Program-made: the position numbers and the translations under genes | Origin: Anastrepha obliqua | Taxonomy: Eukaryota; Arthropoda; Insecta; Diptera; Tephritidae | DNA length: 64,000 bases | Direction: 5' to 3' | NCBI RefSeq assembly: GCF_027943255.1 | Contig: NC_072893.1 | Span: 117,241,784 to 117,305,783 of the forward strand | Notes under the pieces: model-generated | Told to the model about the DNA's origin: nothing | Databases searched by the model: none | The model's input: the letters and a program-made list of their open reading frames with translations, nothing else | In this document: piece after piece, positions 44,901 to 57,170 of the stretch | Layout: every line of letters starts with the position of its first letter | How positions within the stretch are numbered: the stretch's first letter is position 1

Positions 44901-46679
44901 AGTGTTTTGATGTGCCACGCATTTTTTTATGTACTTTTTCGTGGTGGGACTTTGGCGCATTTTCCTATAGCTTTTAAGAGGAATTTTTATTAAACATTTT
45001 TTTTTTTGAAATCGTCCCAAATTGTTAACAATTTTTTTAATTAAAATCGCGCATGTTTTTGGGTAGAAAAAGGTGACGGAAATTGAAAAAAAATGTACAA
45101 ATCTTTTTCTTACTTAGAAATTTCAAAGCATTTTTAATACATTTTAGATTTTTTTTCATTTGTTATCTATACTTTCTTATACAATTCATGCGTTTGTGCT
45201 GAAATTGTTGTTGCTGAGTCATTGTGGACATGCCTGGGAAGGTTCAAGAGTTTCTTTACAGCCACTGCTTGGCGCTGGGAGCGACATTTTTATAAAAATC
45301 TTAAATTTGATTCTATTTGATTTTATTGAGAAGCTGTAAATGAGAAGCTTCCCACGGTAGCCGTCCAATGTTGCCAAAAATAATAGGATTTAGCACCGCC
45401 CCAAAATGTGATGGGAACATTTTAGGATGTTAAAACAATAATAACAACAACAACAATAACACGAACTTAAAATAAGTTGCGGAATTGCCACTAAACTTAG
45501 TTTGATGTTCACGATTTAATTTTTTTTTTCAAAATTAAGTTAATTTCGTATTTTACTGACGTGCTAAGTGCCCCACTAGCGATTCCTTTCAAAAATACTA
45601 TAACTGTTTATTCAGAAATTTAAGTGATTGTAAATGAATTATCAAACCTCATAAAAAGCGTTTGAATATCAACAGTAAAAACGAAAAAGAAAAACCAAAA
45701 AAGAAAAACCAAAAAAGAAAAACCAAAAATCAAAAGCTAAAACCTAAAAAAAATTATAAAACTCCGCTAACAAATTAAGCATCCATTCAAGCCTGAGTTT
45801 ACGAGCAAACTCATAAACACTTCATACATACAAGAAATAAGGCTGACAGTTGATTGATGCGTGCGGGCGGTGTGGGGTGAGTGCGAGCGTGTGCGGGGAG
45901 ACACCAACACACAAACGACCTTTGAGTTTGAGTTCAATGAATGATTTAATATTTACTTTGTGATTATTCAAATTCTTCTGATAAATTACAGTGTTGCATG
46001 ACGTATAGAAAATACAAAAACAAAAACGAATATAATAACCACAAATACAACAAATTGCAGAAAAGTAAGTTTTAGAACCAGTCTCACAACAGCATTGCAA
46101 CAGTGTGTGTGTGTGTGTGTGGTTTACCATTTTGCATGGGTATGCAATTAGTTGTTGTTGTTTTCCTAGTAATTAAATTTTCTTATTTGTTTGTTGTCGT
46201 TTCCATTTTTGCCAGCAAATCGGTCGTGCGGCCAGACACAACAAATGGACGACTGCAAACGCAAACACAAACACTGAACAAACTTTAAAACACATAGACG
46301 CACACACGCAAAGATAAAAGTTCGCTGTAACACATACATATAAGTACATATATATATGCATGCAAGTGCAGGCACACAAATACACGAAAAACTATGTTGG
46401 GTTGCAATTGCAATGGTTTGCGTGGTTTTTTGTTAGAATAAAAAAAAACACAAATATTTGAGGTTTGAAACAAAAAAAGTCACTCTTCACTTTTGCTCAG
46501 AAAATCACTTTTTTAACTTCAAATTATCTTTTTATTGTTTGAACATAGAATTTAGTTAGACTTTTAAATTTTATGAAAACTAGAAACTATTGAAAAAAGT
46601 CTAGGAAGTATTTTTAAATAATATTCGCTGTAAGCATCAGCAATTTTCATTTAAATAAATTACAAAAGGTTTCAAAAAA
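44901..46679. other. Mixed DNA with simple repeats
   Basis: Includes a 14-bp repeat AAAAACCAAAAAAG with about three copies at 45687-45730, and a (GT)n tract at 46103-46120. Open frames on the minus strand (45822-46130, 46166-46473) are driven by CA/TG repeats. No gene is recognised. Confidence 0.35.
46103..46120. repeat. (GT)n microsatellite
   Basis: Nine GT units. Shorter or imperfect GT tracts occur at about 31380-31393 and 57011-57038. Confidence 0.9.
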
Positions 46680-48510
46680 GTTTTTTTTATATATTTTTAT
46701 TTCTTATGTACGGGCGTATGTGTGCGCATATTTCAAACGTTTTTTTATATTTTTTTCAAACTTTTCTTGTTTTTTTATACTGTTTTTATTTTTTTGTTTG
46801 CTTTAGTTTTCAGATTTTAAAATCTTTATTTTTTTATTTCTTCAAACTTATATAATTTTTTTTAAATTTAATTTAATTTTGTAGAATTTTTTTTTATTTT
46901 TATTTTTGTTCAAGTTTTCAAACTTTTAAATTGTTATTTTTTTATATATGTATGTGCATACGTATATACATTTTTTTTTAAATTTAGTTGTTTCTCAAAC
47001 TTTCTTTTTTTTGTTCTTTTATAACAAGTTTTTTTCAGTTTCTTTTCTCATTTTTTTTTTAATTTTAAAACTTCCTACAATTTCTGTATATCTGGTTTAG
47101 TTTTCAAATTTTTAAATCTTTATTTTTATATTTTTTCAAACTTTTTTTTATTTTTTATATAATTTTTTTATTTTTTATTTTGTTTAAGTTTTCAAACTTT
47201 TAAATTTTTCTATATATGGTATGCATACTTGTGCATACGTATACTATTTTTTTTAGTTTACTTGTATTTCAAACTTTTTTTATAATTTTTTTATTTTTCT
47301 TTTATTTATGTATATATTTTTTATTTTTGCAATATGAAAAGTTTATTTCTTATTTGTTTATTTATATTAAATATTATATTACGAAAAAATTATTATTATT
47401 ATCTTATTCTTATAGAAAAAAAATATTTTTTAAACTTTTTTAATGTTTCATAATTTTGTTTTTAAATTTTTATATTGAGAAAAAATTAAAAAAAGTTATC
47501 ATTATTATATTAAAAAAAAAATAGTTTTTTTAAAAGTTTTATAATTTTTTTTTTTGAAAGTTTTTATATAATATATAATTTTTTTATTTATCTTAAATAT
47601 TGTATAGAGAAAAAACTGAGAAAAAGGTATTATTATTATCTTATTTTTATATTAAAAAAAATACTTTTTTAAACTTTTTTAATTTTTTTTTTAAGTTCTA
47701 TTTTTTTTATACATGTATGTCTAATGTATATTTTAAACAAGTTGTTTTTAGTTTCTTTTTTAAATTTCTTTTGTAATTTTAAAACTGTCTTTAACTTTGT
47801 TACATTTGCTTTCGTTTTTAAATTTTCATATTTTAATTTTGTTATTTTTTTTTGTTTATTTATATATACATACATACATAAGCATTTATTTCTTTTAATT
47901 TCTTTTTTTATTTAAAAAAACTTTTTTTTTGCCTTAGTTTTTAAATTTTTTTACTTTTTATTACTAATTTTTTTTTTGTATTAAATGTTATATTGAGATG
48001 AAATTAATACTAGTGTATTAAAAAAAAATATTTATTTATAATTTTTGAATTTTTTATAATTAATTTTTTTTTTGTTATAGTTTCAAAATTTTTATTTTTT
48101 ATACATATGTTTATACTTTAAATTATATTTTATTTATTTATTTGTTTTTATTTTAAAACTTTGTAGAACTCTTTTAATTTTGATTTAGTTTTTAAATTTT
48201 GTCATTTGCAAATTTTTGTTTTTTGTATGTGTACATTTTTTTATTTACATATGTATGTATGCATATATTGTATTTAAAAAAAAATTATTTTAGTTTTTTT
48301 TTAACTCTTTTTATTTTTAATTTTTTTTTGTAAGTCTAAAAAAAGACTTCAAGAATTTAAATTTTTTTATTTAAAAATTATTTTTTTTTATTATTTTATT
48401 ATTATTTTTGTATTTAAAATCTTTTTTTATACAATGTTTTTTTATGTCAACATTTTTGTTTGAATATTTTTTTTTTCATTTTTGAACTATAATCCAGCTG
48501 TAATCGTAAT
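46680..48510. repeat. T-rich degenerate tandem DNA
   Basis: Phrases TTTTCAAACTTTTAAATTTTTATTTTTTATA and ATATGTATGTGCATACGTAT recur (about 46915/46945, 47189/47215, 47710, 48095, 48230). Spacing is irregular, about 270 bp or more. Only Phe/Leu/Ile/Tyr chance frames are present. Confidence 0.55.
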
Positions 48511-48884
48511 AAAAGGTGGTTAAGTTTTAAGGGCCGGTGTTGATTTTGAATAAAATACATTTTTTTCAAGAAATGATTGTCATTTCTATTCACTATAATA
48601 ATACTGGTATTGCTCAATAACGTGTGAAACAAAATATCGGCCAAATGGCCTCGACGGCACACCTTCATCCGATGGTCCAAATTTTCGATGACGCTGAGGC
48701 ATAAATGAGGTTAATTGCCGTTAATGTGCCGAATTATCTCATCCTTCAGCTCTTGAATTGTTGCTGGCTTATCGACGTACACCTTTTCTTTCAAATAACC
48801 CCAAAGAAAGAAGTCCAACGGTGTCGTTGACGTTTAGGTGTGGTTCACATTCAACATCGGCCCTTGAAATTTAACCACCCTTTA
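48511..48884 (-). mobile_element. Non-autonomous IS630/Tc1-like transposon with transposase remnant
   Basis: The left end AAAAGGTGGTTAAGTTTTAA and the complement of the right end (AAAGGGTGGTTAAATTTCAA) continue as AGGGCCGGTGTTGA and AGGGCCGATGTTGA. Together they form ~33-bp terminal inverted repeats. Inside, the minus strand shows the tail of a DDE transposase: FERK-V (near 48790), NNS-AEG-D region, and MKVCRRGHLADILFH (about 48650-48680). The last is the usual C-terminal motif of insect IS630-type enzymes. Stops and the lack of a catalytic domain show it is dead. Confidence 0.75.
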
Positions 48885-48959
48885 TTTCAACGCAAAGTAA
48901 GTCACTACACACAGCTAATAGATAGAAATAACGTAAGCACGAAAACGAAGTTTTTTTTT
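48885..48959. other. Short spacer
   Basis: A T run at 48950-48960 precedes the next tandem repeat. Nothing is recognised. Confidence 0.3.
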
Positions 48960-50160
48960 TTAGTTATTACCGTATTTATTGTTAAATATTTTTTTATATA
49001 TTTGGTTATTTATTATTATATTATTATTATTTTTATACTTATATGGTTTTGAAGGTAAGATCAATATTAATTTTTTGTTATACAAAAAAAAATTTTCAAT
49101 GAGAAAAAAATATAAAAGCAATTTAAAACAAATATATTTACTCATTATTGTTTGCTGGAATTATTCTTAGTTACATTTTTTATTTTTTCTTTGTTTATTT
49201 TTTTTCTATTTTTATGCTCATAATTACTTTTTAGTGAAATTTTTTATTTTTGTTAATTATACTTTTACAATTTTTTTTGTAGTTAAAATTAGAACCATAT
49301 TTATTGTTATATTTGTTTTATTTTAAGTTATTTTTTTTTTCTTAAATTTTTTGTGGTTAAAATTATTATTAGTTTTATAGTTATAGGGTTTTGAAAATAA
49401 AATTAATATTAATTTGTTTTTATACAAAAAATGTTTTCTTTGAGAAAAATATATAAAAAAAATTAATAAAAAATGTATGTACCAATTATTGTTTTTAGTA
49501 ATTTCTTTTTGTTTTTGTTAAATTGTTTTAATTTTTATCGTCAGAATTGCTTTTTAGTTAAACTTTTTATTGCTATTAATTTTATTTTTACAGTTGGTTT
49601 TTTTATAGTTAAAGTTATTACCGTATTTATTCATGTTTTTTTTTTCTTATTTTATTATATATATTTGATATTTTCTATATTATATTTTTTCATTTTCTTT
49701 AATGAAATTGTTATTATTTTTTTTTAAGAAATCTTTTTTCTATTAAAAAAATATATAAATAAGTTAATAAAAAATGTATTTACTCATTATTGTTTGTTGT
49801 AATTACTTTATTTTCATTTATCTATTTCTCGTTGTTTAATTTTTTTTCTATTTTTATGCTCATAGTTACTGCTTAATTAAAATTTCTATTGTCTGTAATT
49901 TTATTTTTACAGTTGCTTTTTTGTAGTAAAAATTATTACTACATTTATTCTTATTATTTTTTTTCTTAAGCAAACTAATTTGTTTATTTTTTAAATTTCT
50001 TTAACAAAATTATTATTATTTTTACTTTATGTTTTTATTAGGTTTTGAAAATAAACTTAATATAAATATTTTTTATTTCAAGAAAAAAACTTTAGTTCGA
50101 GAAACTATACACTCATTATTATTAGGTGCTTTAATTTTTATTTGCATAATTTTTTGGATT
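48960..50160. repeat. ~320-bp tandem repeat, about 3.5 units
   Basis: TTATTACCGTATTTATT or a variant occurs near 48963, 49290, 49617 and 49932, giving steps of about 315-327 bp. Each unit also contains GGTTTTGAAAATAAAATTAATATTAAT, a TACTCATTATTGTTTG phrase and TTTTATTTTTACAGTTG. Units are strongly diverged. Frames inside are Phe/Ile/Leu by-products. Confidence 0.7.
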
Positions 50161-51049
50161 TTCTCTGTATTATTTTTATAAGTTTTTTCTTAGTCGAAAT
50201 CGCTTTCCTTTTTGCAGCTTTGCACCAAATTAAATCAATTTAGTTTTGGTGGCGTATTAAGTATATAACAACAACAATAACAACTCGTATATAAAAACAA
50301 CAAAGTGCATTTAACAGAGATAGATTGCCAGTATGCAGTTCATTTATGCAGTTTTTTATAATTTTTTTTTGTTAAATCCAACTCCCTTTAATCAATTATA
50401 GGAGTTTCTCCATCTGGATAGAGTTCGCAACTACCGGAGATAACATACGAGTGTGTCCCGGATCAGATAACATAATCCATTATTATTGTTATTGTTATTG
50501 TTATTATTATTATGTTTTTTTTTTGTTTTGCCTATGTGCCTAAGGCCTCATCAAAGCTGCCGTCGCAGCTTATTCTTATGACGTATTATTAGTATGCCAT
50601 TTAATATTATTTTAATATCCCGCACTCAATTATTATTTTTTTATTCTTTTGCTTTCTCTTATTAATTTGATGTTTATTTAAAATTAACCCGATTTTTTTT
50701 TTGTTAATATATTTCATGACCACTTCGTCTATTTACGATTTTCATGAATTAGAAATTTATATAAAATCACTTTTTTTAAGTTTTCATTCCTACTGTTTGC
50801 AGTTTCTTTTGCCATTTACACACCATTTTTTTTTTTTGGAATTATATTTAATTCCTCTTCGCCACCACTACACCTCTTTTCAAGTCTGTCAAAAAAAAAA
50901 ACCGACCCTTTTTCTACCCAAACATCTTTGATTTGCTGTTGCATGCGAATTATTAAGCATTTCAAGCGTTTTCAAAACACTTTTCATTCAAAAACACTAA
51001 AGCGAACCTTTTTTCTTTACTACGCTACGCTTTTCCACATGCTTTTTCC
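50161..51049. other. T-rich DNA grading into unique sequence
   Basis: Contains a TTATTGTTATTG run at about 50480-50510. A less AT-rich patch lies at 50400-50475 with TCTCCATCTGGATAGAGTTC, possibly old transposon, unidentified. Confidence 0.3.
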
Positions 51050-52700
51050 GCTGCTTACTCCGCTACGCGACTCCCGCGTCTCCCTTGCGCGCGAGCCTGT
51101 GCTATGAGACAGTGCTGCACGCACAAATACATACACACATACATGTGTTGTATATGATTTTTTTGGAAAACTTATAATTTTCAAAATCACTGGGAGCTCT
51201 CAGTTCTTCCAAATTTGTTTAATAAATAATTTATTTTCCTTTGTTTTTAAAATTTCGCTTACGCGTTGTCGAAAAAAACACGCCTCGATACACGACGTTT
51301 TCGAAACTATGAATTCTCGCTACAACGTTTGCGATGCGATCCGTGGCGCGATGCGGTGCACTCCGGTCCGGGTTCAGATTTTTGCAAACGGAAATTGCAA
51401 CTGACGCAGTCAGCACAAACTCGACTACAAGCGCAACGGCAGCGGCGCGTCTACAGTCAGTGGCGGCAGCCGAACTACATACAATAAGCGACAACAACAA
51501 AAACAAAAGAAATATGAGTAGTGTTTAGTGGCAGCGAACGATGTTAAACGAGAAGTAGAAGCATAAGAAGAAGCAGCAGCAGCAGCAGGGGCACTAGCTA
51601 AGGTAGAGATTGTTGTTGGTTAACAATAGCAGCAGCAGCAGCGGCAGCAGCAGGAGTAGCAACAGCAAGTTCTGACAGTGCAGCTGTAGTGAGTAGGTTT
51701 CGAGTAGGTGGCAGCGTTTGGCAGCTACTACCTTTCGTGCTACTTTTCTGCTACCTTTTCGCACGTTTCGCTGCACTTTACAGCTGTTGCGGTCAACGCG
51801 CTGGCTTTTCGGGTCTCAGCAAAATCAACTTCTTGGCCACACACGCTCGCTACTGCTCACTTTGCACTATGCATTCTACTACTATGCACTACTTTTTCGC
51901 TGTCACTGCCGCCGCACGTCGCCGCCACAGGTGCGCTGCCGAAATTCTGCCACCAAAAAACAAACAAAACAAAAAAACAACAAAAAGCGAAATGCATTGA
52001 CACACTGCGAGCGTATGCATTTATGCTAGCAGGGCGTGTTTGTTGTTGTTGTTGCTGCTGTTGTAGGCTGCGCTCAATTTTCGTACAGCGTTGCAGCAAT
52101 CGACGCCAGCAACAGCAAAATCACCTCAATTCGGCTCAGCTCGTCGCCGTCGTCTGTGTGCTCTTTGCGCGCGTTGCGGCGCTCTCGGCCAGTCGGCTAC
52201 CAACAAGTCGACCCGTACAATGTGCTCACCTCCCTTCCACTCGCCTCGCCTCCCCTCCCCTTGCCGTTGCTCACTTGCTGTCACTGCCTGCCCACCAGCT
52301 AGTTGTAGTTGTTGCAGCGTCTGCTGCTGCTGCTACTGCGACCTATGCAGTGTTGCCATTTCGGCCGCAATACCGTTAACGTAGTTGTTGCTGTTGACGT
52401 TATCATTCGCACTTTTACCCAAATTCGCCTGCCAATGCTGCTCTGGTCACTACTCATACCTCCAACTCCTGCTGCTATCTCCAAGCGCTGCCGCAGCCGC
52501 CACGGCTTCCTTGCTGCTTCCCTTTTCTCGTTCACTTTCATACCAGTTTGTCACTCTCACTCTCACGCTGCGCGCGTCCATGTCTTTGCGATTCTGTCCG
52601 CCCTTTTGCATTCGCTGCTAGGCCATTATCGGCGCCCCACTCACACACACCCCGCTGGCCGTCGAAAGTGTGTGAATGCACTCTGGAAGGTCAGGTGTAC
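51050..52700. promoter_or_regulatory. GC-rich island, candidate promoter/leader region
   Basis: The most GC-rich stretch in the window, with CAG tracts (51570-51660), GTTGTTGTTG (52038-52060), and TCACTCTCACTCTCACGC (52555). Both strands offer leader-like sequence. On the plus strand there is GTCAGTGGCGGCAGC (51452), then CAACAACAAAAAC, short upstream ATGs and CTAAG followed by GTAGAG (51604). On the minus strand there are AGTAGTGCATAGTAG, AAAGTGAGCAGTAGC and AAAAG followed by GTAGCAG (about 51750). The 223-codon plus frame 51708-52379 is Ala/Cys/Leu/Val-rich from repeats and I do not believe it. Direction of transcription cannot be decided. Confidence 0.4.
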
Positions 52701-54366
52701 GATATGGGCCGCTTATCCTTGAGCTACAAATGTGTTTTTCATTCTTGCTCGTTTGCTCGACTGTTCGCTTGCCTTTCATACTTTCATATTGCATTTCTTT
52801 CTGGTACTATTATTGTTGTATTTGTTGTTGTGGCTTATTGTTGTTTATCACTTTGGTTTGCAGTGAAAGTGTGCGACGTTGAGAAAGTCCGCGCGCAGGC
52901 AATTGCGAAGAAAGGGTGACACACATTTCAACTGCACTGATGGGAGAGACGAAATGTCGTTTATGACGCGGAAAGTTCTGTTAATCAGATGTTTATATAG
53001 TACGCGTAGTAAAGAAGGCGGTAGAGTTATCGCTTTTGAAGAAAAGCCAATGCAATTCACAGTAACTGGAAATCAGAAGATCGAATTCTGCATTAATCGC
53101 CCTTGAACAAAATTTGTAATCAGCTCCGTTGCTGATCTTTTCAAACGAACCGCAAAACTTCACAGCGAATGCGTTGAGCGAAGAGAGAGAGAGCTCCTTT
53201 TTCTCTGCATATTCTGTTCTGAGTCGTTTCTGTAGTAGACAACCGAGTCTCATTGGAGCTCATGCCCTCTTTTGACCTCTTCAAAGCTATTTAAGTTACT
53301 TCCAATGTGACTCCGTTACATTAGGTAAATGTTGGGCAATTTCTTACATTTTGATCTAACCATAAAACGGTGATGCGAATAAGGATTTGTGGAAAGGGGT
53401 CCAAGTATACAAGCCCTGCTCTTTTTGCTTTCCTGTTTTCACACGAAGAGGAGATGAACTACAGTCCCTAGTAAGAATTTCCGAAGAAAAAACACCCATT
53501 GTAAGCTGCGCTACAACCCAATCGAACTGGAAGGCAAGTTTGTGAATATCCGAGGCAAGATAAAAATAGGTTTTAACACAACCCCACACAGAATTTAAAA
53601 CACAGCTTCACACACAAGAAAATTAAGAGATATCTGGACTAACAGCCAATGGATTACTGCAGGAATTGTACAGATGAGAAAAACTCAGTACTGCATAGAA
53701 AATGCTTGCGGTTTCCAAGAGAAGCACTTCTTATCGGTCTCATCCTCATCTTCGCAAGCTGGGCAGAAGGGGGTCAGGGCTGGCTTGAGCCCAGTACTGT
53801 TGGAACGGCCAAACTTGATTCCTCCCTACCCATGCTGGACAATACGAGATAGTATTGAGGAAGAAATGTTTACTAGGCTTTGCCAAGTGGGGCCCACGCA
53901 AGGGCAGCCATTTATCCTTTGCCTGTAACAACCGAGTAAACCCTTCTTAAGAACTGAATGTCTAGCATAACCAAAACTAACATAACCAAATCTAAGTAAA
54001 ATACCTCAATCATCTATCAGAAATAATAGGAGACTCAGGAGTTGAATTAACGTGAATATTTTCAGGCTGACTAAAGAATCTCGAGTCCAAACAGAGCTCT
54101 CGAAACCCCTACAGAAACTAATTACGAAGTTTAGCTCTGCGTCATCAACAGTGGGTGGGAAAACTTGGCCTTATTCTAGAAAAATTAATTCAACAATTTC
54201 AGTGCATATCTCAAGCCTTCTTGAAGGGCGAGCATACGCGATTTATTTCTACAACAATATCAAGTTAGAGAACTAAAAACTATAGAATTTAGAGAACTAA
54301 AAACTATAGAAATGATCTTATGTAATATAAATGTGATTTTATATTCCCATATTCTCTTGCCAACCA
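52701..54366. other. Mixed DNA, possibly with old retroposon pieces
   Basis: Includes a GA run at 53182-53195 and a CATAACCAAA-type simple end at about 53968-53995, reminiscent of LINE tails. At 53690-53800 the minus strand reads FCPACEDEDETD, vaguely like a LINE C-terminal cysteine motif, too weak to call. No gene is recognised. Confidence 0.3.
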
Positions 54367-54870
54367 GTGCTTTTTTGGACTAAATTCCCTCGACGAACAA
54401 AACTAATATTCTACAAGGCTCTTATCATGCCCGTCCTAACCTATGGCACAGAAGCGTGGACGAAGACAATATCCGATGAGGTGTCGCTCGGAGTATTTGA
54501 GAGAAAGATTGATCGGAAGATTTTTGGACTTTTGCACGATGCCGATGACGAATATTGCAGGAGATGGAATGATGAGCTGGATAAGCTTTACGACGACATA
54601 GACATAGCGCAGCGAATAAAGATCCAGTGGCTTCGTTGGCTGGGCCATGTAGTCCGAATGGATACAAAAGCTCCGGCCCTCAAAGTATTCTATGCGGTAC
54701 CAGGTGGTAGCAGAGGAGAGGAAGCGTTGGAAAGATCAGGTGGAGTCGGACTTGGCTTCACTTCGTGTCTCCAACTGGCGCAGGTTAGCACGAGGAATAA
54801 ACGACTGGCGCGGTTTGTGAAACTCGGACAAAATCACGTAACTGGTTATCGCGCCAATTAAGAGGAAGGT
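54367..54870 (+). pseudogene. LINE reverse-transcriptase C-terminal remnant
   Basis: The frame begins KFPRRTKLIFYKALIMPVLT and continues YGTEAWTKT, VFERKIDRKIFGLL, ELDKLYDDIDIAQRIKIQWL and RWLGHVVRM. This is the usual order at the C-terminal end of insect LINE endonuclease/reverse transcriptases (RTE/CR1-like). After about 54715 the expected sequence moves to another frame (RWKDQVESDL, NWRRLARGINDW), so a frameshift has occurred. The true family stop is near 54819. There is no endonuclease or catalytic RT domain, so it is 5'-truncated and dead. Confidence 0.8.
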
Positions 54871-54939
54871 ATGGGCTCGAAAAACATTATCAAATCCAAT
54901 TGTCAAAACATAAATTGCACTTTTAGAACTCTCTTTTAA

Positions 54940-55085
54940 TCGATTGGTTACAGGCTATTTCACCAGTCGTAGTCAACTGCGTTCACATCTGTACCGGATC
55001 GGTCTGATTTACTGAGACAGAATGCCGAAGAATGCGATACATCTCAACACGGACAGATCTCAACATATTTCACATCCGATCTTGG
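54940..55085 (+). pseudogene. Possible I/jockey-type LINE C-terminal scrap
   Basis: The frame VTGYFTSRSQLRSHLYRIGL resembles the 'LTGH----HL-RIGL' segment that follows the RNase H domain of I/jockey-like elements. The expected cysteine motif downstream is not intact. The resemblance is short and the call is weak. Confidence 0.3.
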
Positions 55086-55384
55086 CTCCATCCACATTCT
55101 CACGTATTTTTTAAAAAAGGTAGCGCTCACCAGATGTTTGCTATGAGTGCGACTATTAAAGATCTTTAGGTGCATTAGTAATTGGGAGTTAATTAATTTT
55201 AATGAGGTACAAAGAATATTTTACTCTATCCCTCTGGTCCTGTGATGCCTAAAATTTTACCCTCTTTGAATATTAGACCTCGTCTGGCGCCCAGTTTCTT
55301 TGAACTCTCTCAAGGTCGTCTTCTTATGCATGCCCTAACGGCAGTCGGGCAAGGAAGACGTGAATAAGAAAACGAAATTTGGGG
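55086..55384. other. Spacer
   Basis: Mixed sequence without a recognised gene or element. Confidence 0.3.
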
Positions 55385-55683
55385 GCCGGTCGCCGTAGCC
55401 GAATAGGTTGGTGCGTGACTACCATTCGGAATTCATAAATAACGTAGATTTGAATCTCGGTGAAAGGCCAAAAAGAAGAAAAACATTTTTCTAATAGCGG
55501 TCGCCCTTCGGCAGGCAATGGCAAATCTCCGAGTGTAATTCTGCCATGAAAAAGCTCCTTATAAAAAACATCTGCTGTTCGGAGTCGGCTAGAAACTGTA
55601 GGCCCTCCATTTGTGAAACAACATCAAGACGCACACCACAAATAGGAGGAGGAGCTCTCAAAAAGGGTGTACGCGCCAATTAT
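55385..55683 (+). mobile_element. tRNA-related SINE, second near-full copy
   Basis: A-box-like TAGCCGAATAGG (55396-55407) and B-box-like GATTTGAATCT (55447-55457) precede the same body blocks as the copy at 42308: GCGGTCGCCCTTCGGCAGGC, GAAAAAGCTCCTTATAAAAA, ACATCAAGACGCACACCACA. The terminus is GGGTGTACGCGCCAATTATT. It lacks the (AT)n tail and ~15 bp near GGAGCTC. The head is closer to a tRNA A box than in the other copy. Confidence 0.85.
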
Positions 55684-57170
55684 TGTGTGGTTTGGTTGTT
55701 TGGCCGAGCTCCATACTTGATAGTCATCTATTTAGCTATAGACCAGTTGGATGGTAGACGGACGGGAAGGAAATTCAAAGGAAGGGTGTTAGGAATTTAA
55801 GACACAAACTGAGAAAGGGTTCTTACTCTGGTGTACTCTACCACAAATAACCCTAAACCAAGGTGGAATAGCATAAGACGAGGCATTATTGTTTAGAGGG
55901 TTGCCTGACAGCTCATATTCAGAAAGTGGCGACCCGTCAAACTTCATTTTCATCTTTTTTATGCAATCAGAAATACTGCACTCATCATTTTACTTTATTA
56001 GAGGAAATAATTAAAACACTGAATTACAAACGAAAATTCAAAATTGATGAGGACTGGAACCTCTTAAAAATCATAGCGCTCGGACCGAGGCTGCAAGGGA
56101 AAGAGCATTCTTCTTACGATACCACGAAAGGAAAAGCAACAATAAAAGAACAAGTTAGATACAGAGAGACATGACTCAGTGAACGAAGAGGGGGTTAGGG
56201 TTGCTTGAGCCATACCAGCGTCTGCATCGCAATTCAAGCGTTCTGGCTGTCTACTAAATATTAAAACGGGAATAAAAAATGCCGTGAGATTTACCTGTTT
56301 CAGTTAACGCTACTAACTTGCAACTCATTGCTCTGCGATGAAAATTCAGCTCCAAGCTTTGCAGACACCTTTACACACAACCATCTAAGCCTTTTCTAAT
56401 GCCCAGTCAAAGTGATTGCGTTGGCAACTCTGACACGTCGCAATTGCACCACATTGCACATTGTACTACGAGGTTGAATTTGTATGTTTACTCGTACATA
56501 TTTACATGTACGTGTGTATGTATAGCCACGAAAACTGCATAGAAACTGCAACAACAAAGCTCGGTTCAACAACACTTTTCCACAAATCCTTGAAATTCAT
56601 TGAAATACAACGAACGACCTAACGAACGAACGAACTGGCGAGCGAATACAACAAACAAATGTACAAATGTACAAATCGCATACATACAAACATACACGTC
56701 GTTCATAGATAGGTACGTACATACATATGTAGATAGATAGACGGCGGCGAATGTTGATAGAAAAATTGGTAAAAAATAACAATATCAAAAATTGCAACGA
56801 CATAGAATATCAACAACAACAATAACAACGGCAACATAATAATGCATAGACACATAGTAGGCATACACATGCATACATACATACATACACACATATGTAC
56901 ATGCATATGTGCCTAGTGCTAGCTATAGAAGTAGAGGGCGGACAAAGGCGCAAGCAACCAAATGCAGGCGAGAATGCACGTGGCGATAGAGTTGGTGAAT
57001 ATATATGTTTATGTGTGCGTGTGTGTGTTTGTGTGTGGTGATGGGTTAGAGGTGAGTTGGGGAGTGTGAATTGAACAGAGTGTCGAACAACGTAGTGTTG
57101 AAAATGTCAAGATGACAATTAGTACGAAAGTGCAGTAGCATTTTTGAAGGCAATGTGCAATTGCAAAAGC
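55684..57170. other. Mixed to unique-looking DNA
   Basis: At 56340-57130 the composition is balanced, with CGAACGAACGAACGAAC-type, CATA and GT repeats, again an island that may be regulatory. Chance frames on the minus strand (56597-56906) come from the CATA repeats. Confidence 0.35.

Noticed and set aside
51708..52379. 223-codon plus-strand frame in the GC-rich island
   Set aside because: Composition (Ala, Cys, Val, Leu, His) follows trinucleotide repeats, overlapping frames are equally open, and no domain is seen.
53746..53931. Cysteine-motif-like FCPACEDEDETD on the minus strand
   Set aside because: Only a few residues match a LINE-type motif and the expected neighbours are absent.
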